Source: Liolophura sinensis
Taxonomy: Eukaryota; Mollusca; Polyplacophora; Chitonida; Chitonidae
Direction of reading: 5' to 3'
Assembly: GCF_032854445.1 (NCBI RefSeq)
Contig: NC_088295.1
Span: forward strand, 70,956,028-71,020,027
Length of the DNA stretch: 64,000 bases
Shown here: one piece after another, positions 1 to 12,100 of the stretch
How the letters are laid out: each line of letters starts with the position of its first letter
Position numbering within the stretch: the first letter of the stretch is position 1
Program-made: the position numbers and the translations under genes
Notes under the pieces: generated by a model
What the model was told of the DNA's origin: nothing
Seen by the model: the letters and a program-made list of their open reading frames with translations, nothing else
The model's database searches: none

Positions 1-1146
1 GTATGCACTGTATATATGTATGTACTGTATATGTGTACCTTTCTCACATATAAAAAGAGACAACCTTAAAATATGGGAATCTGATGACAGGTACATGTAC
101 ACTGAACCAGATGCCTGTGATTGTAACACACCCTCAAGTATAATCACAACATAGATACAGACTGGTAGTAACAGACTGCTGTCAGACCTGGAGAGAAGGA
201 CTAGGATAGGTCCTGGGACTTCAGTGTAAAAGATGGTGTCTCGTTACCCAAAACCAACATGTACATTTGCAATCATCTATCAACACATTAAAGTATTAAT
301 TAAGTTGGTGAGAACAACCATTTAAGGACTTTAACAATAAAAAATATAAAAAATCCCCATGGAATCCACTGACCTGCAGTGAAACATACATACCAGTATA
401 CCTGTACATGTAGGCCTCATTTTTTTTTTCAGAAATTATACAAGACGACATATACAAAATGTTATCTTTGTATTGGTTATTACTTATTTTATTTAAGTCA
501 TATCAATAATTTTATCCAATATTTTACAGATTCCTGACATGAAAATTAAAAACCTCTACATGGATGCTATCCTATCTGTGAAAACAACACCATGCCCACA
601 GGTTACTTGTATATGTATGACAGGATCACAGTTATATGTAAGTGATGCCACATGGTCCAACCCCAAATGAAACTGAAGATACATGTAGAACACAGGTTAT
701 GGCCTGCTCTAACACTTTCATATTTATGAAAATTCCCAACTTCATGGTATTAACAAGATTATCACATGCCAAATATCTACATTCAAGATACTCCCATAAG
801 ATAACAAAGACACAGACACGTATACATATATCCATGTGCATGTAATGTAAATGTAGATTAACTCTAGAAAAAGCAACAGCCTTAAAAGATAATGAAACAG
901 CCACAAAAAAAAACTCTTAACAAAAAGCACTCCTCATGGCACACTGTAAGATACTTTCAATGATTAATAGCTTTCAAGCACCATACATGTATGTTGTATA
1001 CATACATGTATATGTACATGTACAGTATGTCTGCATATGCATGTCAATAGCTATACAAAAAAAACAATCTGAGAGACCAAAAACTGCTTACATTTGACAT
1101 TACATTTCGATAGACACATTTTGTAAATGTGTGTACAGGTACTTAC

Positions 1147-1238
1147 TCATTGTGGGGTAGCTTAGGGACATTCCCAGCCCTATCCATGTCAAACTCCTCT
1201 ATCTCCTCAGCCAGCTCCAGGGGCATTGTGTCATCCAT
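1147..1238 (-). CDS. Putative first coding exon of an unrecognised leftward gene
   Basis: On the minus strand an ATG at 1238-1236 opens 30 codons that end at a good splice donor (GA|GTAAGT, GT at 1146-1145). The peptide begins MDDTMPLELAEEIEEF and continues with DMDRAGNVPKLPHNE, which is acidic and protein-like and is free of stops. The DMDRAG stretch faintly recalls an EF-hand calcium loop, but the spacing is wrong for a canonical loop, so I do not assign a family. The rest of the gene would lie to the left of the window. The start context (AACAATGG) is favourable. Confidence 0.45.
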
Positions 1239-1649
1239 TGTTATAAATTAGTTTTTCAACTGATGAACTTCTAACCAAATAATTAATCAGCAAGGATCAC
1301 AGTATTAACAATACATAGTATCCTGTGAGATATTGCAAGCTATCAAATTCACCAAGAGAAAAAGTGCTCATTTAAATCATGCAACAAGTTAAAGTGCACT
1401 TTCCGACCTGAAATAGTTTAGCCCACACACAGGCCAAACTAAGGGGGAGGGGCACTATGGAGAAATCGTTAGAGAATATCAGTATCACTCCTCCCAAAGG
1501 TACCCCGTGTCAACATCTGCAAGCAATGCTTCAACACTTTCTCATGAGGACAATACAACTAATAAAACCTCTTCAGTACTACACAACATTAGTAAGGAGA
1601 GCACTCAAGTACCACTTGACCATACTATAGAGAAGCCATATGGCATGAA

Positions 1650-1769
1650 TACTGTTGAGTGGTGATAGAGGCTAAATGTATTATGTGCACTGTAAGATTT
1701 CCATCCCTGTACTGTTGAATGGAGATAGAGACTACATGTATTATGTGAACTGTAAGATTTCCATCCCTG
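1650..1769. repeat. 60-bp tandem duplication, two copies
   Basis: Two adjacent 60-bp units (1650-1709 and 1710-1769) both begin tactgttga and end ccatccctg. They differ at only a few positions, so the duplication is fairly recent. Confidence 0.85.
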
Positions 1770-2237
1770 TCCTACATGCACATGAACTTATCCAGAATAC
1801 CACCCTAATAAGCACTGTAAATATACCACAAGTGAGGGCCTAATGTTAAACTTTGCCCAGGGTGACATAACGCTACATGTATGTGAGGGCAACATTAAAC
1901 CAATGATGGTGAACAATATCAGGTTTGGGTCTGTCCAAACTGTCCCACCCAGGCCTAACAACTTGACCACGGTACATGTATGTCATAAACACCTCTCTCA
2001 AACATGTCCATATCACCAGATTCATGTACCTCCATAAGTGTTGTACACAACATAACTCTTTTTCATGAACTTACCTCATAATTGCCAGCCAGGATCCTAC
2101 AACCTATATTAAATGTTTCAAACAGCCTAGTCTAAGACAAACCACAAACTGTCTTAACAAATACCTACTCTTTGTAAGCCATCTATTGTGTTATATTATT
2201 AACCTGTTCTGTCTTGACGGTGGGTTTTTTTTTTTAC

Positions 2238-3149
2238 GATAAAAGGTCTTAACAGAAACATGACTGAATAGTTGACAGTATGTGACTGTTTAATTTATCA
2301 ACCAGCCACAGTCATCAGGTTATCAAAGTGAAGAATGTGCATTTCTATCTTACTGATAACACACAGGATTAATCATGCTCAAAAAACTACACCATAAAGA
2401 ATGTTGTCAGTGGCCATAAAGTGATGGTAACTACATGTAAAGATATTTTTTTCTTTTAAATAATACACTGCTGATGAGCTTTTGAACAATGAACAATTGT
2501 GATACAAATACATGTATTTTATTCCTACCTCATGCTAACCTGTTATCAATTTCTAAAATACACTGTACATCTTGTTGAAATTGGTTAGCTTTTTAACAAT
2601 ATATCAATACTTGTGTATTAAGTACACTGGCACATATCTTTCAGGCATATATATTAGAACATGTACATATGCCAGGCAAAAATATAACCAGAGAAAGAGA
2701 CATGTAATCTTATTTGCTATGACAATAATTGGGCCTAATCTGCTCCTGCAGAAATCATTTCCTTTCACTGACAGATGTAGGGGAACCATAAACATGTACA
2801 TGTGGCCCACATCATGATCCGAAAGTGTCATATGACAAAGATGAGGCTAAAGCGCTTAACCGCTTTTGAAGACCTGCATATTTATAAGAATGTACAAATG
2901 AATTCACATGCAAAAACTGAAAACAACTGCAGATATCGTACGTACAAGTACAGGTATACGTATACAGTAAATTTTAGCTTTTCGGCCATTATGAAATAAC
3001 TCTCGTCCACATCTGCAATAAAATGAGGAAACCCAGATTACTACATCACATGTAGACCGTCAATGATGCTGAAAAAAAGGCTGGTTGATAAATTAAACAG
3101 TCACATACTGTCAACTATTCAGTCATGTTTCTGTTACAGACCTTTTATC
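2238..3149. repeat. Pair of near-identical 70-bp inverted repeats, 771 bp apart
   Basis: The left arm (2238-2307, starting gataaaaggtc) matches the reverse complement of the right arm (3079-3149, ending ccttttatc) with a single one-base insertion as the only difference. Homology stops sharply at both arm ends. The spacer has no transposase-like open frame. It could be a non-autonomous DNA element, a recent inverted duplication, or a source of long hairpin RNA. Confidence 0.85.
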
Positions 3150-3730
3150 AGCATCAGTGTTACCATTCATTTATCAGATATGCAGACTTTAATCTATTAT
3201 AGTGTCAAAGTTGTCACTTCAAATTGTTTTATAATGCTGACCTGTGCAATCTGAAGAAAAAAGGTTGGCACAAATTAAACAGAAACAGAAATCCTTTTCA
3301 CTACCATTTTCTAAATTAAGCTTTTTACACTGCCCACTAAATAAAGCCTAAGCCTACTGTACAGTACATGTACATACATTTGGTAGGTTATTATAACATA
3401 CTGCAGAGTACGTGTTTGTTAACATCAGGGGCTAATATATTCCCCTTGTTTGATGAGAGTTATTTCCCTTGATCTACATATAACTGCATACACTTTTAAT
3501 ACATATATCATTATACCAGTAGACTTAAATTGTGGTGTACTTTAAAGAGCTCTAAGAGTAATACCCAAGAATTGAACAGCATTATGATATGCATGCATTT
3601 CACAAACCCAAATTATAAAAATGATCCACGCACATGAACCCATGACACTTGAGCCTGAACAGTTAAAATACATCACCTTTAGCACACTGTCACTATGTGC
3701 CTATACAAAGGTACGTATACACCATTCTGA

Positions 3731-3766
3731 TTATATATATATATATACATATAAAATATATATATA
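3731..3766. repeat. TA microsatellite
   Basis: Runs of (TA)n interrupted by catataaaa. Confidence 0.85.
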
Positions 3767-5701
3767 CTTATTTGATTGCTGTTTCATTCAGAAAAATAAA
3801 TATGTATCCACAGGACAGTGAAGCAAAGTACATGTATAATTTCTTCAAGGCTGAAGTCTGCACGAAGCACAGACCCTTGTCTAGGAATATATGCTGTAAG
3901 GGCAGGATACTAATATGCACTTCAAATACAGATCACAGTGGCATTTCAAACCACACACACGCCATGTACATCTATTAACACTCTGTCTGGGCACATGTGC
4001 CAAAGCACCATGCCTCAGAATTTCTATTTAAATGTTGATTCATTGAGATGAATTGGAGTGTTCCTATTTGTCAACATTCAGTAAATAAGTCATCCACTTA
4101 AGGCAATAAAATACAGAAGTTAAACAATGCATGAAAGGAACTCAAAAAGTAACATTTTGATGTGAAGGAAAACAAACAAAAGTTATGCCAAAACAAATTC
4201 AGGCTTATTTCACATCTTAAAAAAAAAACTTCCATTTTAGGCATTTTCCATCAATGGGCGGAACTTTTTGGAAATAACATCATTAAAGAACATACTAGTA
4301 ATGCAGGACAATATTAGGGTCAATCAACTCATATACTTCACCACCACCACCACCCTATTTTTATGCCCCAATTAGGACACATTCTAAACTGCATGTTAAT
4401 AAAAAAGCATTTATTGTGCATGTGTCCTTTAAATGCAACATTAGTTCCAAAATCAATAATGCAGTTAACCTGCCAAATCATTCTTTTAAATAACCATTCC
4501 ATGTACATGTATGAATAAGAGTTGCTGCAACAGGTCAGCTGATGTCTTATTTAATAAGACCATGCAAGTACACTGCAGAACAGAGGCAGCAAAAGCATGG
4601 GGGACAGAGATTTTATTTGTATGGGACAGTACTGTACACATCATTTATTTTCTCCATGAAAGCTTTTGCAAAATTGTGTGAAAAAGTATGAAAAAGTATA
4701 AAAACAAAAAGTATGAGCCATAACAGTTTAATACCCACGATACAATTAACCAAGATGTAAAATCTTTATAGTGTTATGATATTTCAGAGTGATAATCATG
4801 TGTTATATAAAAGGGCTTAGCATTTCAAAGCTTATTTATTCCTTAGCATTGTACAAAAAAACATGTAATTCAGTATAATCTAAATCTTAATAACAAAGAG
4901 CTGCCTTTGTTAAACAAACAAAAAAAAATGTAATAGACCATCGCAATAACTTCCATCAGTGTTATACAATCATGAGTAACATATTTAATCTACCAGTGTG
5001 TAAACATATGGAAAGACATAGCCAAGTGACATCATGCATACCAACATTTTGTTCATACAAACATCACAATGTTATAGTCTGAGACATGATTTATCACTCA
5101 CATAAACATGCCACCAATCAAGGTGTGCCAGATAGCACTGAATTGTATCTGAATGCATGCTTTAGGAACTATAATGGGGAGAACACCTAGAGAAGGGAGA
5201 ACAAAGTTACAGTGCCTCCCAACATGCAAGCAGTTTGCACTCTATGCTGATCACTTTCAGAAATTCCCAAGTAGCACTGACTGAAAATACATGTACCAAC
5301 AAAGAGACATATTAAATGACAAGATAGTAAATTATATGCCCTAAAAATGCATAACCGGTACCAAACCATTACACTGTAAATTACAGTAATCATTTCCCCT
5401 TCATGTTTCATCAATTTTTTTTAATTTTTTTCTATTCATATCTTGTGATCATGGCAAAGGGATTATATAACCAGTGTATAACAGATGTGCCAGAGGTTGA
5501 ATGAAAGTGGAGACGCAACATTCGTTCCAATTTCCTTTTCTGAAAACCAAAGCTACACATATCTGAAATATGACACCAAAGATAAATGACTGATGAATCA
5601 TGCAGCATCACTGATACTGATAAGAAACAGCAGGAAATCAGTGCATGTTTAATTATTTTCACAACTGTTTTAATACACGTTTTAATACAGAACCTCTTAC
5701 C

Positions 5702-6161
5702 TGCCAAAGTCATTACACTGCCTTCTCCCTCTGTCTGTTCACCTCAGATCCATGTCAACAACTGATTTTGCATACCTACGATACATGGTTAATTATGATG
5801 TTAACAAGCTGGTGTCTGAGGGAATTAAGGTACCGGGTGGAAGAAAAAATGGTCAGCGAAGAGCGCCACCTGGTAGAGAAAGTGATGTCTCGTACCTTGC
5901 TTTCGTATACAAAATTAATCATATACAATGTACGAGTGAACCACTTCTGATAATAAGAGAATCTTCTCTGTTCGTGAGTGAGAAACGATGACTTGTTTGT
6001 CGAAACCACGGTGATTAGATGGACACGATTCATGATGGAGACATTACTTAGCGATGCTCATAACGGAAGGACAATATCATGGGCAATTGGAAGGGCGTGT
6101 GTCTGTGAAAAGCTCAAGCAGGTTGATGCCATCGCTGTTTGACGTTTCTCAGTGAGCGAAA
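5702..6161. promoter_or_regulatory. Candidate divergent promoter / 5' UTR of the SH3BP5 homologue
   Basis: This stretch just upstream of the SH3BP5 start has more CpG dinucleotides than the AT-rich DNA on both sides. On the minus strand a strong donor (GGCAG|GTAAGAG, GT at 5700-5699) could end an untranslated first exon of the leftward gene, which would make this a shared divergent promoter. The plus-strand part nearest the ATG would be the 5' UTR of SH3BP5. I see no clear TATA box. This is inference from composition and one splice signal. Confidence 0.3.
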
Positions 6162-9100
6162 ATGGCCGACGTTCATGGTCACTGCCAAACCAGAGAAAAT
6201 GTAGAACTTGATTTCCAGCGATCCAGAGCAAGACACATTTCTTCTGGAAGTGGTAACGAAATAGAAGACGAAGCCCTTGATCCAAGAGTTCAGGTGATAA
6301 TAATTAATATCTTCGATATTGTTTGTACTACACTGATAATCACTTAACTCATACTCAGTCAAGACTGGTAATTTTCAAATATAACGAATCAACAAATTGG
6401 GTGTATTTTGTTTAAAATCCTATATATTCCGCACCAGATGTTCTAAAATGACCCATTTTGTTAGGTATGGTTGTTGATTCGAATAAGTAATAGACTTAAT
6501 GTAATCCCAGTTTCTCAGAGGGATACATGTACTTCGTTATTACCCTATGTCTTCTAATTTTTGGGATACCTGGTCTTGGGACACCATATTCTCAGCACTT
6601 TTAACATGCAAGAGATAGGAAAAAAAATGTTATCTGGGCACCCTGCTATAACAAAATATTCTTTCTATTATACGTCCATGATAACTGATGAAATCATTGC
6701 TAAAGTTGTCATTTAAGACTGGTTGCGTGATCTTGTCTTGTTAGGTTGATTTTCGTATCTTTTTGGTGCGCAGATTTAAGACTTAAGTACACCCGACTCG
6801 CCATGCCAGCACAAAGTTATTTTGCCGACAGCGACAGAAATACTTCTGTGGATTTCATCAACATTTTGACTCGAGAATGGATTAAGACTTGCAGGAGTGG
6901 TAATAAAGGTCACATTGTCTTTAATGTACACCAGAAATTGACATGTGCCGATGTTTTAAAGTGGATTTACAGGCCCACTTTGTTCCACAATCGAGTTTTT
7001 GAGTTGAACAATTAAACAGTGAGGCAGGTAAATGTCAGAAATTGTTGAAAATAGACCACATTGTTTAAGTTAATTCAATCAGCTAACTTCTTGGTTCATC
7101 TCCAGCCCTTTGGCTGGATACAGTACTATGATGCTGATGAACAAAGATGTGGAAGCTACACATATTGGGTGGTTCCAGACTTTGGCCCTTACTTTTGTTT
7201 GATTTCTTTCAGTAGCTCTCTCGATATCAGGACATAAAGTACATGTAGGAGAGTTGCAGCACAGTGTCAAAGTTAAACCGTCGAAAAGATTTTGGCATAA
7301 CCCAACCCTATCAGAAACACTAGTTGTGGTAAACCAGTTACATTTGGATCCTCAGGATGCATGTTACATGGAGAGCATGTGTCTCTGTAATGTTCTTCTG
7401 TCAATTTGAGGATGGATTATGCATGCAAATGCTTGTACATGCCCTGCAGTTTCTTTTGACCTGAACGTTGATAGGAAGTGCGGGTCTGAAGTAAAGTCTA
7501 CATAAAAATAGACATACATGTATATCCTGATTTTTCATTGTTGTACATTACTAAATGAAAGTGAATTATGATAACAGTAACTTGACAAATATGACTGCAG
7601 GTTTACATGCATAAATAAGTTGTTTTTTTTTAACCTTATTTATCTGATAATAGCCCATGAGTTAAATGTCATTAATTATTAGGATTTCTAATGACATTTT
7701 CTGCTGATTACTTACAACTATTTCAGACATTGACAATGAGGCTAGTTTAAAATGAAATAATTTGGGCCAGCATTTTGGAGGGAGGAAGTCATGTGGAGTC
7801 CACTGGAAAGCCCATGACTATCCACAGATTACTGACAGTCCATCTCACATACGATCAGAGAGGAAGCCAACATGAGCTCAACTTGAACTCAAAACCCATT
7901 ACATTAGTGATACACATTTTTGTACTCTTTAATCACAGTTTTGGTAAATTATTTTAACAGGAGGAACTGGAAAAGTTAAATCATGGCTCAGACGATATCA
8001 ACAGGCTGGAACTGGAGTTGGATGTAAGCATAACTATTGTCTTTCTTTAATTGCTTTTCCATGTTGTACATTACCAATCAGAAAGCTATACTTTTTCAGA
8101 CTCTAAACACATCACTGTTCAAGCTAATGATTCTCATTAATTTTGCAAACACCCTAATGATACAATAAAGAGTGCTTACTGCTATAGAGAGAGTGTATGG
8201 TTTTTGTGAGTAGAAGTGCATGCACATGCCAATGTACTTTAGGCAGTGGAAAACTAGCTCATTTCTTTTTATTCATCCTTTCTCATTTCTGTACTATGTT
8301 TACATTTTAAACATGTAAATTACATATAAATTTAAGAATTTTTGTGTAACATTGCCTATTTTTCTGTTTCAGGATGCAAGGTCCACTTTTCGGCAAACAT
8401 TGTCGGATTCTACTCAGAAGTTAAACACCTTGACAAAGAAGTTGGGATCATGCATAGAAAAAGCAAGGCCATATTACGATGCAAAGGATGCGAGCAAAGG
8501 AGGTATACACTGTACATATTCATATGAAATATTACTGATGATGTTTGTTAACACCTGTTAAACCCACCTTGGTATAACATGTATTTATATCATATCCCAC
8601 GTTAGCATGAAATTCATGCATGCTTTCTATTTTCTTTTACAGTAAAATGGTATATTTTTAGGTGATATTACTTAAAATGACCCTGTATGTGAATTGTATT
8701 TTTGCATAGTTTGATTATATCAGTCTTTCAAATATCACAATCATTCGCCCTTACCCTTGTTGTTTCAAGGCACAAGTAGAGACTCAGCGTGCAGCCTTGA
8801 GGTTTGAGAGGGCTATGAGCATGCATGAGGCAGCCAAGGAGATGGTGCAGTTAGCAGAGCAAGGTTATATGAACAAAGGCGAGCCCTTTGACCCAGCCTG
8901 GCAGGAAATGCTGAATCATGCCACAATGAAGGTAGACAATGCCAACAGATAAACATATATCTCTCTTTTTGATCACAAGGGTTTTTTTGCTTTGAGACTC
9001 CAGGAAATATAGCTGTTCAGGTCTTTTTTTTTTGATGTTTTATTTAAAGTGACCCTTCTTACACTTACCAAATTACAAATATCATCCACTGCAACTAACC

Positions 9101-12100
9101 CATGGGTAGAATCTTCATTATATAACATGTATCTCTTAGACATATCAGTTTCTTTTAGCAGAGCTCCAGAAATTCAAATGTCGTACATCCAAAGTCTCAT
9201 TGTGGTTAGTGTGTAAACCTATGATGAACATATAGAAACTTGTTTGGGTTTTCTCCAATTCTCCTTTTTTCCATTCAGTGGCTGGCATAATACAGTCAAA
9301 AGCTGGCTGTCAGCCAGGACCTGATTAATTAGGTAAATTGCAGCACATCTAGCAATGATCCTAAATGTACATCTATACATTAAAGGTGAAACATTCAGAT
9401 TACTCCAGTGTTATAACATTCTTGGCAAGGATTCCCTTGACCAGATGTGTTGACAGTATGTATGTATAAGCTGTTGTGATTTAGGTGAATGAAGCTGAGA
9501 AGGAGAGAATAGAGAGTGAACAGGAACATCAGCTCACGGCCAAGTTCTATAATGAAGCTGATCAAAGAGTGCAATTCCTACAAAAAGAGCTGAAGAGAGC
9601 GATCACAAAGTCCAGGTATGTTTATGGCATGTGTGTTGAGAATCATAAGCTAGAGCATTTGCATAAGGAAAGGCAACACAAAGTGGGCTAAGCTCATTGT
9701 GAAGGAATAACTACACTGAAGAAAATTGGATACTTGCACATTTGATATATAGCATAATAAAGAACAGTGCACCGTCTCACATTAAGTGTGTTATCTGCTA
9801 AAAGCACATGCAAGCACAAGCACATGGGGAATTATTTTGTCTGTTCTGTTGATACTTTACATAATATTGATGTGGTTAAGCTAAACTTGTGCTCTAGAAA
9901 CAAGCTGGAATGCCATGATAAATTAACAGTTAATAAATATTGTCTAATCATTGATGGTCACCATTTAGATATGACAGCTTGTGTTATTTGCTGTTTTCGT
10001 ACCTCTAACTATTCTTCAGTGTTGAAGCAGTTGTTGCAAAACATAGCTACATGTGAGACTTCTGTTGTCCTGCTAGTAGTGTGTTACTGCTCATTTATAT
10101 TGGCGCAATCCCATTCCTAGTTGCTCTCATATATCCCATACCTGCAGGTCTCCCTTTTTACCCTTGTCTCTTGTTTTTTTTTTTACTCCCCTTTTTATTA
10201 TTTTTAACTTTTTTGAACACCTCTGATAATCATTATAAGTATTTATTTATACAGCTGCATGGGGTGCCATGGTTAGACAAAACTGCACAAGTATGCATGT
10301 GTGGATTAAATGGGGTGAAGGTTAATGATTCCTGGTGATTGACACTCAATTTTCACGATACTTTTTGATAGCCTACTACGCACTCACTAATAATTGACAC
10401 TGGTAATTAAACACAGTGCATGTATATTTATAATTGAATGACACTAGTACAAACTATTTGCCAGTTTATTGCCAGGGTTAAACAGGTTAAAACGGCGGCT
10501 GTCAAACATGAATTCAGCCTGCTGCTAGTATTGACCTTTCCAGAAACTAAATCTTCTCCTGATCACTTTTCTTTGTTCACAAACTATTACATTGTCTCTA
10601 AGCAAGGACACTCTGCTGTATATGACCTAGAAGGTACTGCCAAAATGCAAAATGATTTATGACAATAGTTTGATTTCTGTATCGTTGAAAGACAGTGATA
10701 TAATATATTAAGTTGACAGAAACTTAACTTACGTGAAATACAGAAGTTAGACATAGTAATTTCTTAAATACGGCTGGCACAAGTTTTTGTCGGTTTACTC
10801 CGGGCTCTGCCTGTTTTCACACCACAATGCCGGCCCCCATCATGTAAGTGAAATACTGTTGAGTAGGGCATAATCAATTCAATAAATAAATAAATTTTTC
10901 ACATAAAGCATTGTTCTCCTGTCGGTACAAGTACTTATAGCACTTCAGCCGTGACCAGAGTGCTATGATAATAAATGTTGCTGGTCATACATGTAAAAGT
11001 TTGCTCCACTGATTTCCAAACAGGCTCTTACTGTTTGTGAGACGTGGGTGACAGTCGACAGTGATCATGTAGCTGGTTGCACAGTCTAATGTTCCTTGAA
11101 GATTACTTGCTGTGCACATACGTAGTACATGTGAAAGTTTGTCAAGCATTTAGCCTGTGTGCTCCGGTTTTTGTCACCCATAAAGCTAGCTGCCATCATA
11201 TAAGGGAGAAAAAAACTTGAGGTATTAAGCAGTAAAGAAATAAATTAAATTGTTACCAAAGACAGATTTAGGCAGTACTGTACTGGTTATCACTTACAAA
11301 ATTTGCAGAGATTAAACTGAAAAGAAGCTATGAAGTTATCACTGGTTTATAACAAGATTTTATACATGTCTTGCATTTTACATTCTTTTATACATTAAAA
11401 TCAAGCAGTAAAATTGCTGATCTCCTTTTACCAGAAGCTGCTTTTTACATAAAGTGGAATTATCATCTTATTTGCCAGATCATATTAAATATTTCTGTTG
11501 CATTTGCAAATGTTTACATTTCAAACCTGTTGTACCCAAGCTATCTTTGAGAATTGACTTTATACCCTCTGATGACATATCATGTGAATTGTTTCTACTC
11601 ACAGTCTGATAGTCTGTTTGTCTATGAATGATCTCTGAATGATCTCTGCATCAGTGGTTTTTCAGATATACAGCAACATATCCATGTATCAGAATGAAAG
11701 CCTGAGCACCTCCACCAAATGGATGTTCTTTCTTTAGTGGCACAATCTGTTAATGCACCGGAGAAAAGGCTATACTAAAGATGTTACAAAGGGTGGTGGT
11801 CTTGCCTTGTAAATATCCCCCTCGCTGAGTTTAGATCATTATAGCTAGTCATCTGGTTGTGTTTTAATACAAGATTCACTTATAATTACTCTCATCATTA
11901 TTGTACCAGATTACTTTTTGGGATATGACATAACGACAACAGAGTGACATCCGGTAGAGACGTGACACCATTGCTTTATGACATGGTAAAGTCAGTCTGA
12001 TTGATATTTACAGTATGGAAGACTTATTAAACAAGATATATAAATAATATTTTGAATGAGATTCACAGGTTGGTTTGGTTGTCAAATGTAGCGAAAATGA

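Larger units (their letters stand above)
1239..6161. other. Intergenic region with repeats, no supported coding gene
   Basis: AT-rich sequence with many short palindromic tacatgta motifs. It contains a 60-bp tandem duplication, a long-spaced inverted repeat and a TA microsatellite, listed separately. Short open frames are present on both strands but none shows family similarity or paired splice sites that I can support. Part of it may be the first intron or 5' untranslated region of the leftward gene. Confidence 0.5.

Noticed and set aside
5752-5991. Protein-like 79-codon frame (MSTTDFAYLRYMVNYDV...)
   Set aside because: The composition looks plausible, but I recognise no family and see no convincing splice pairing, so it is not called as a gene.
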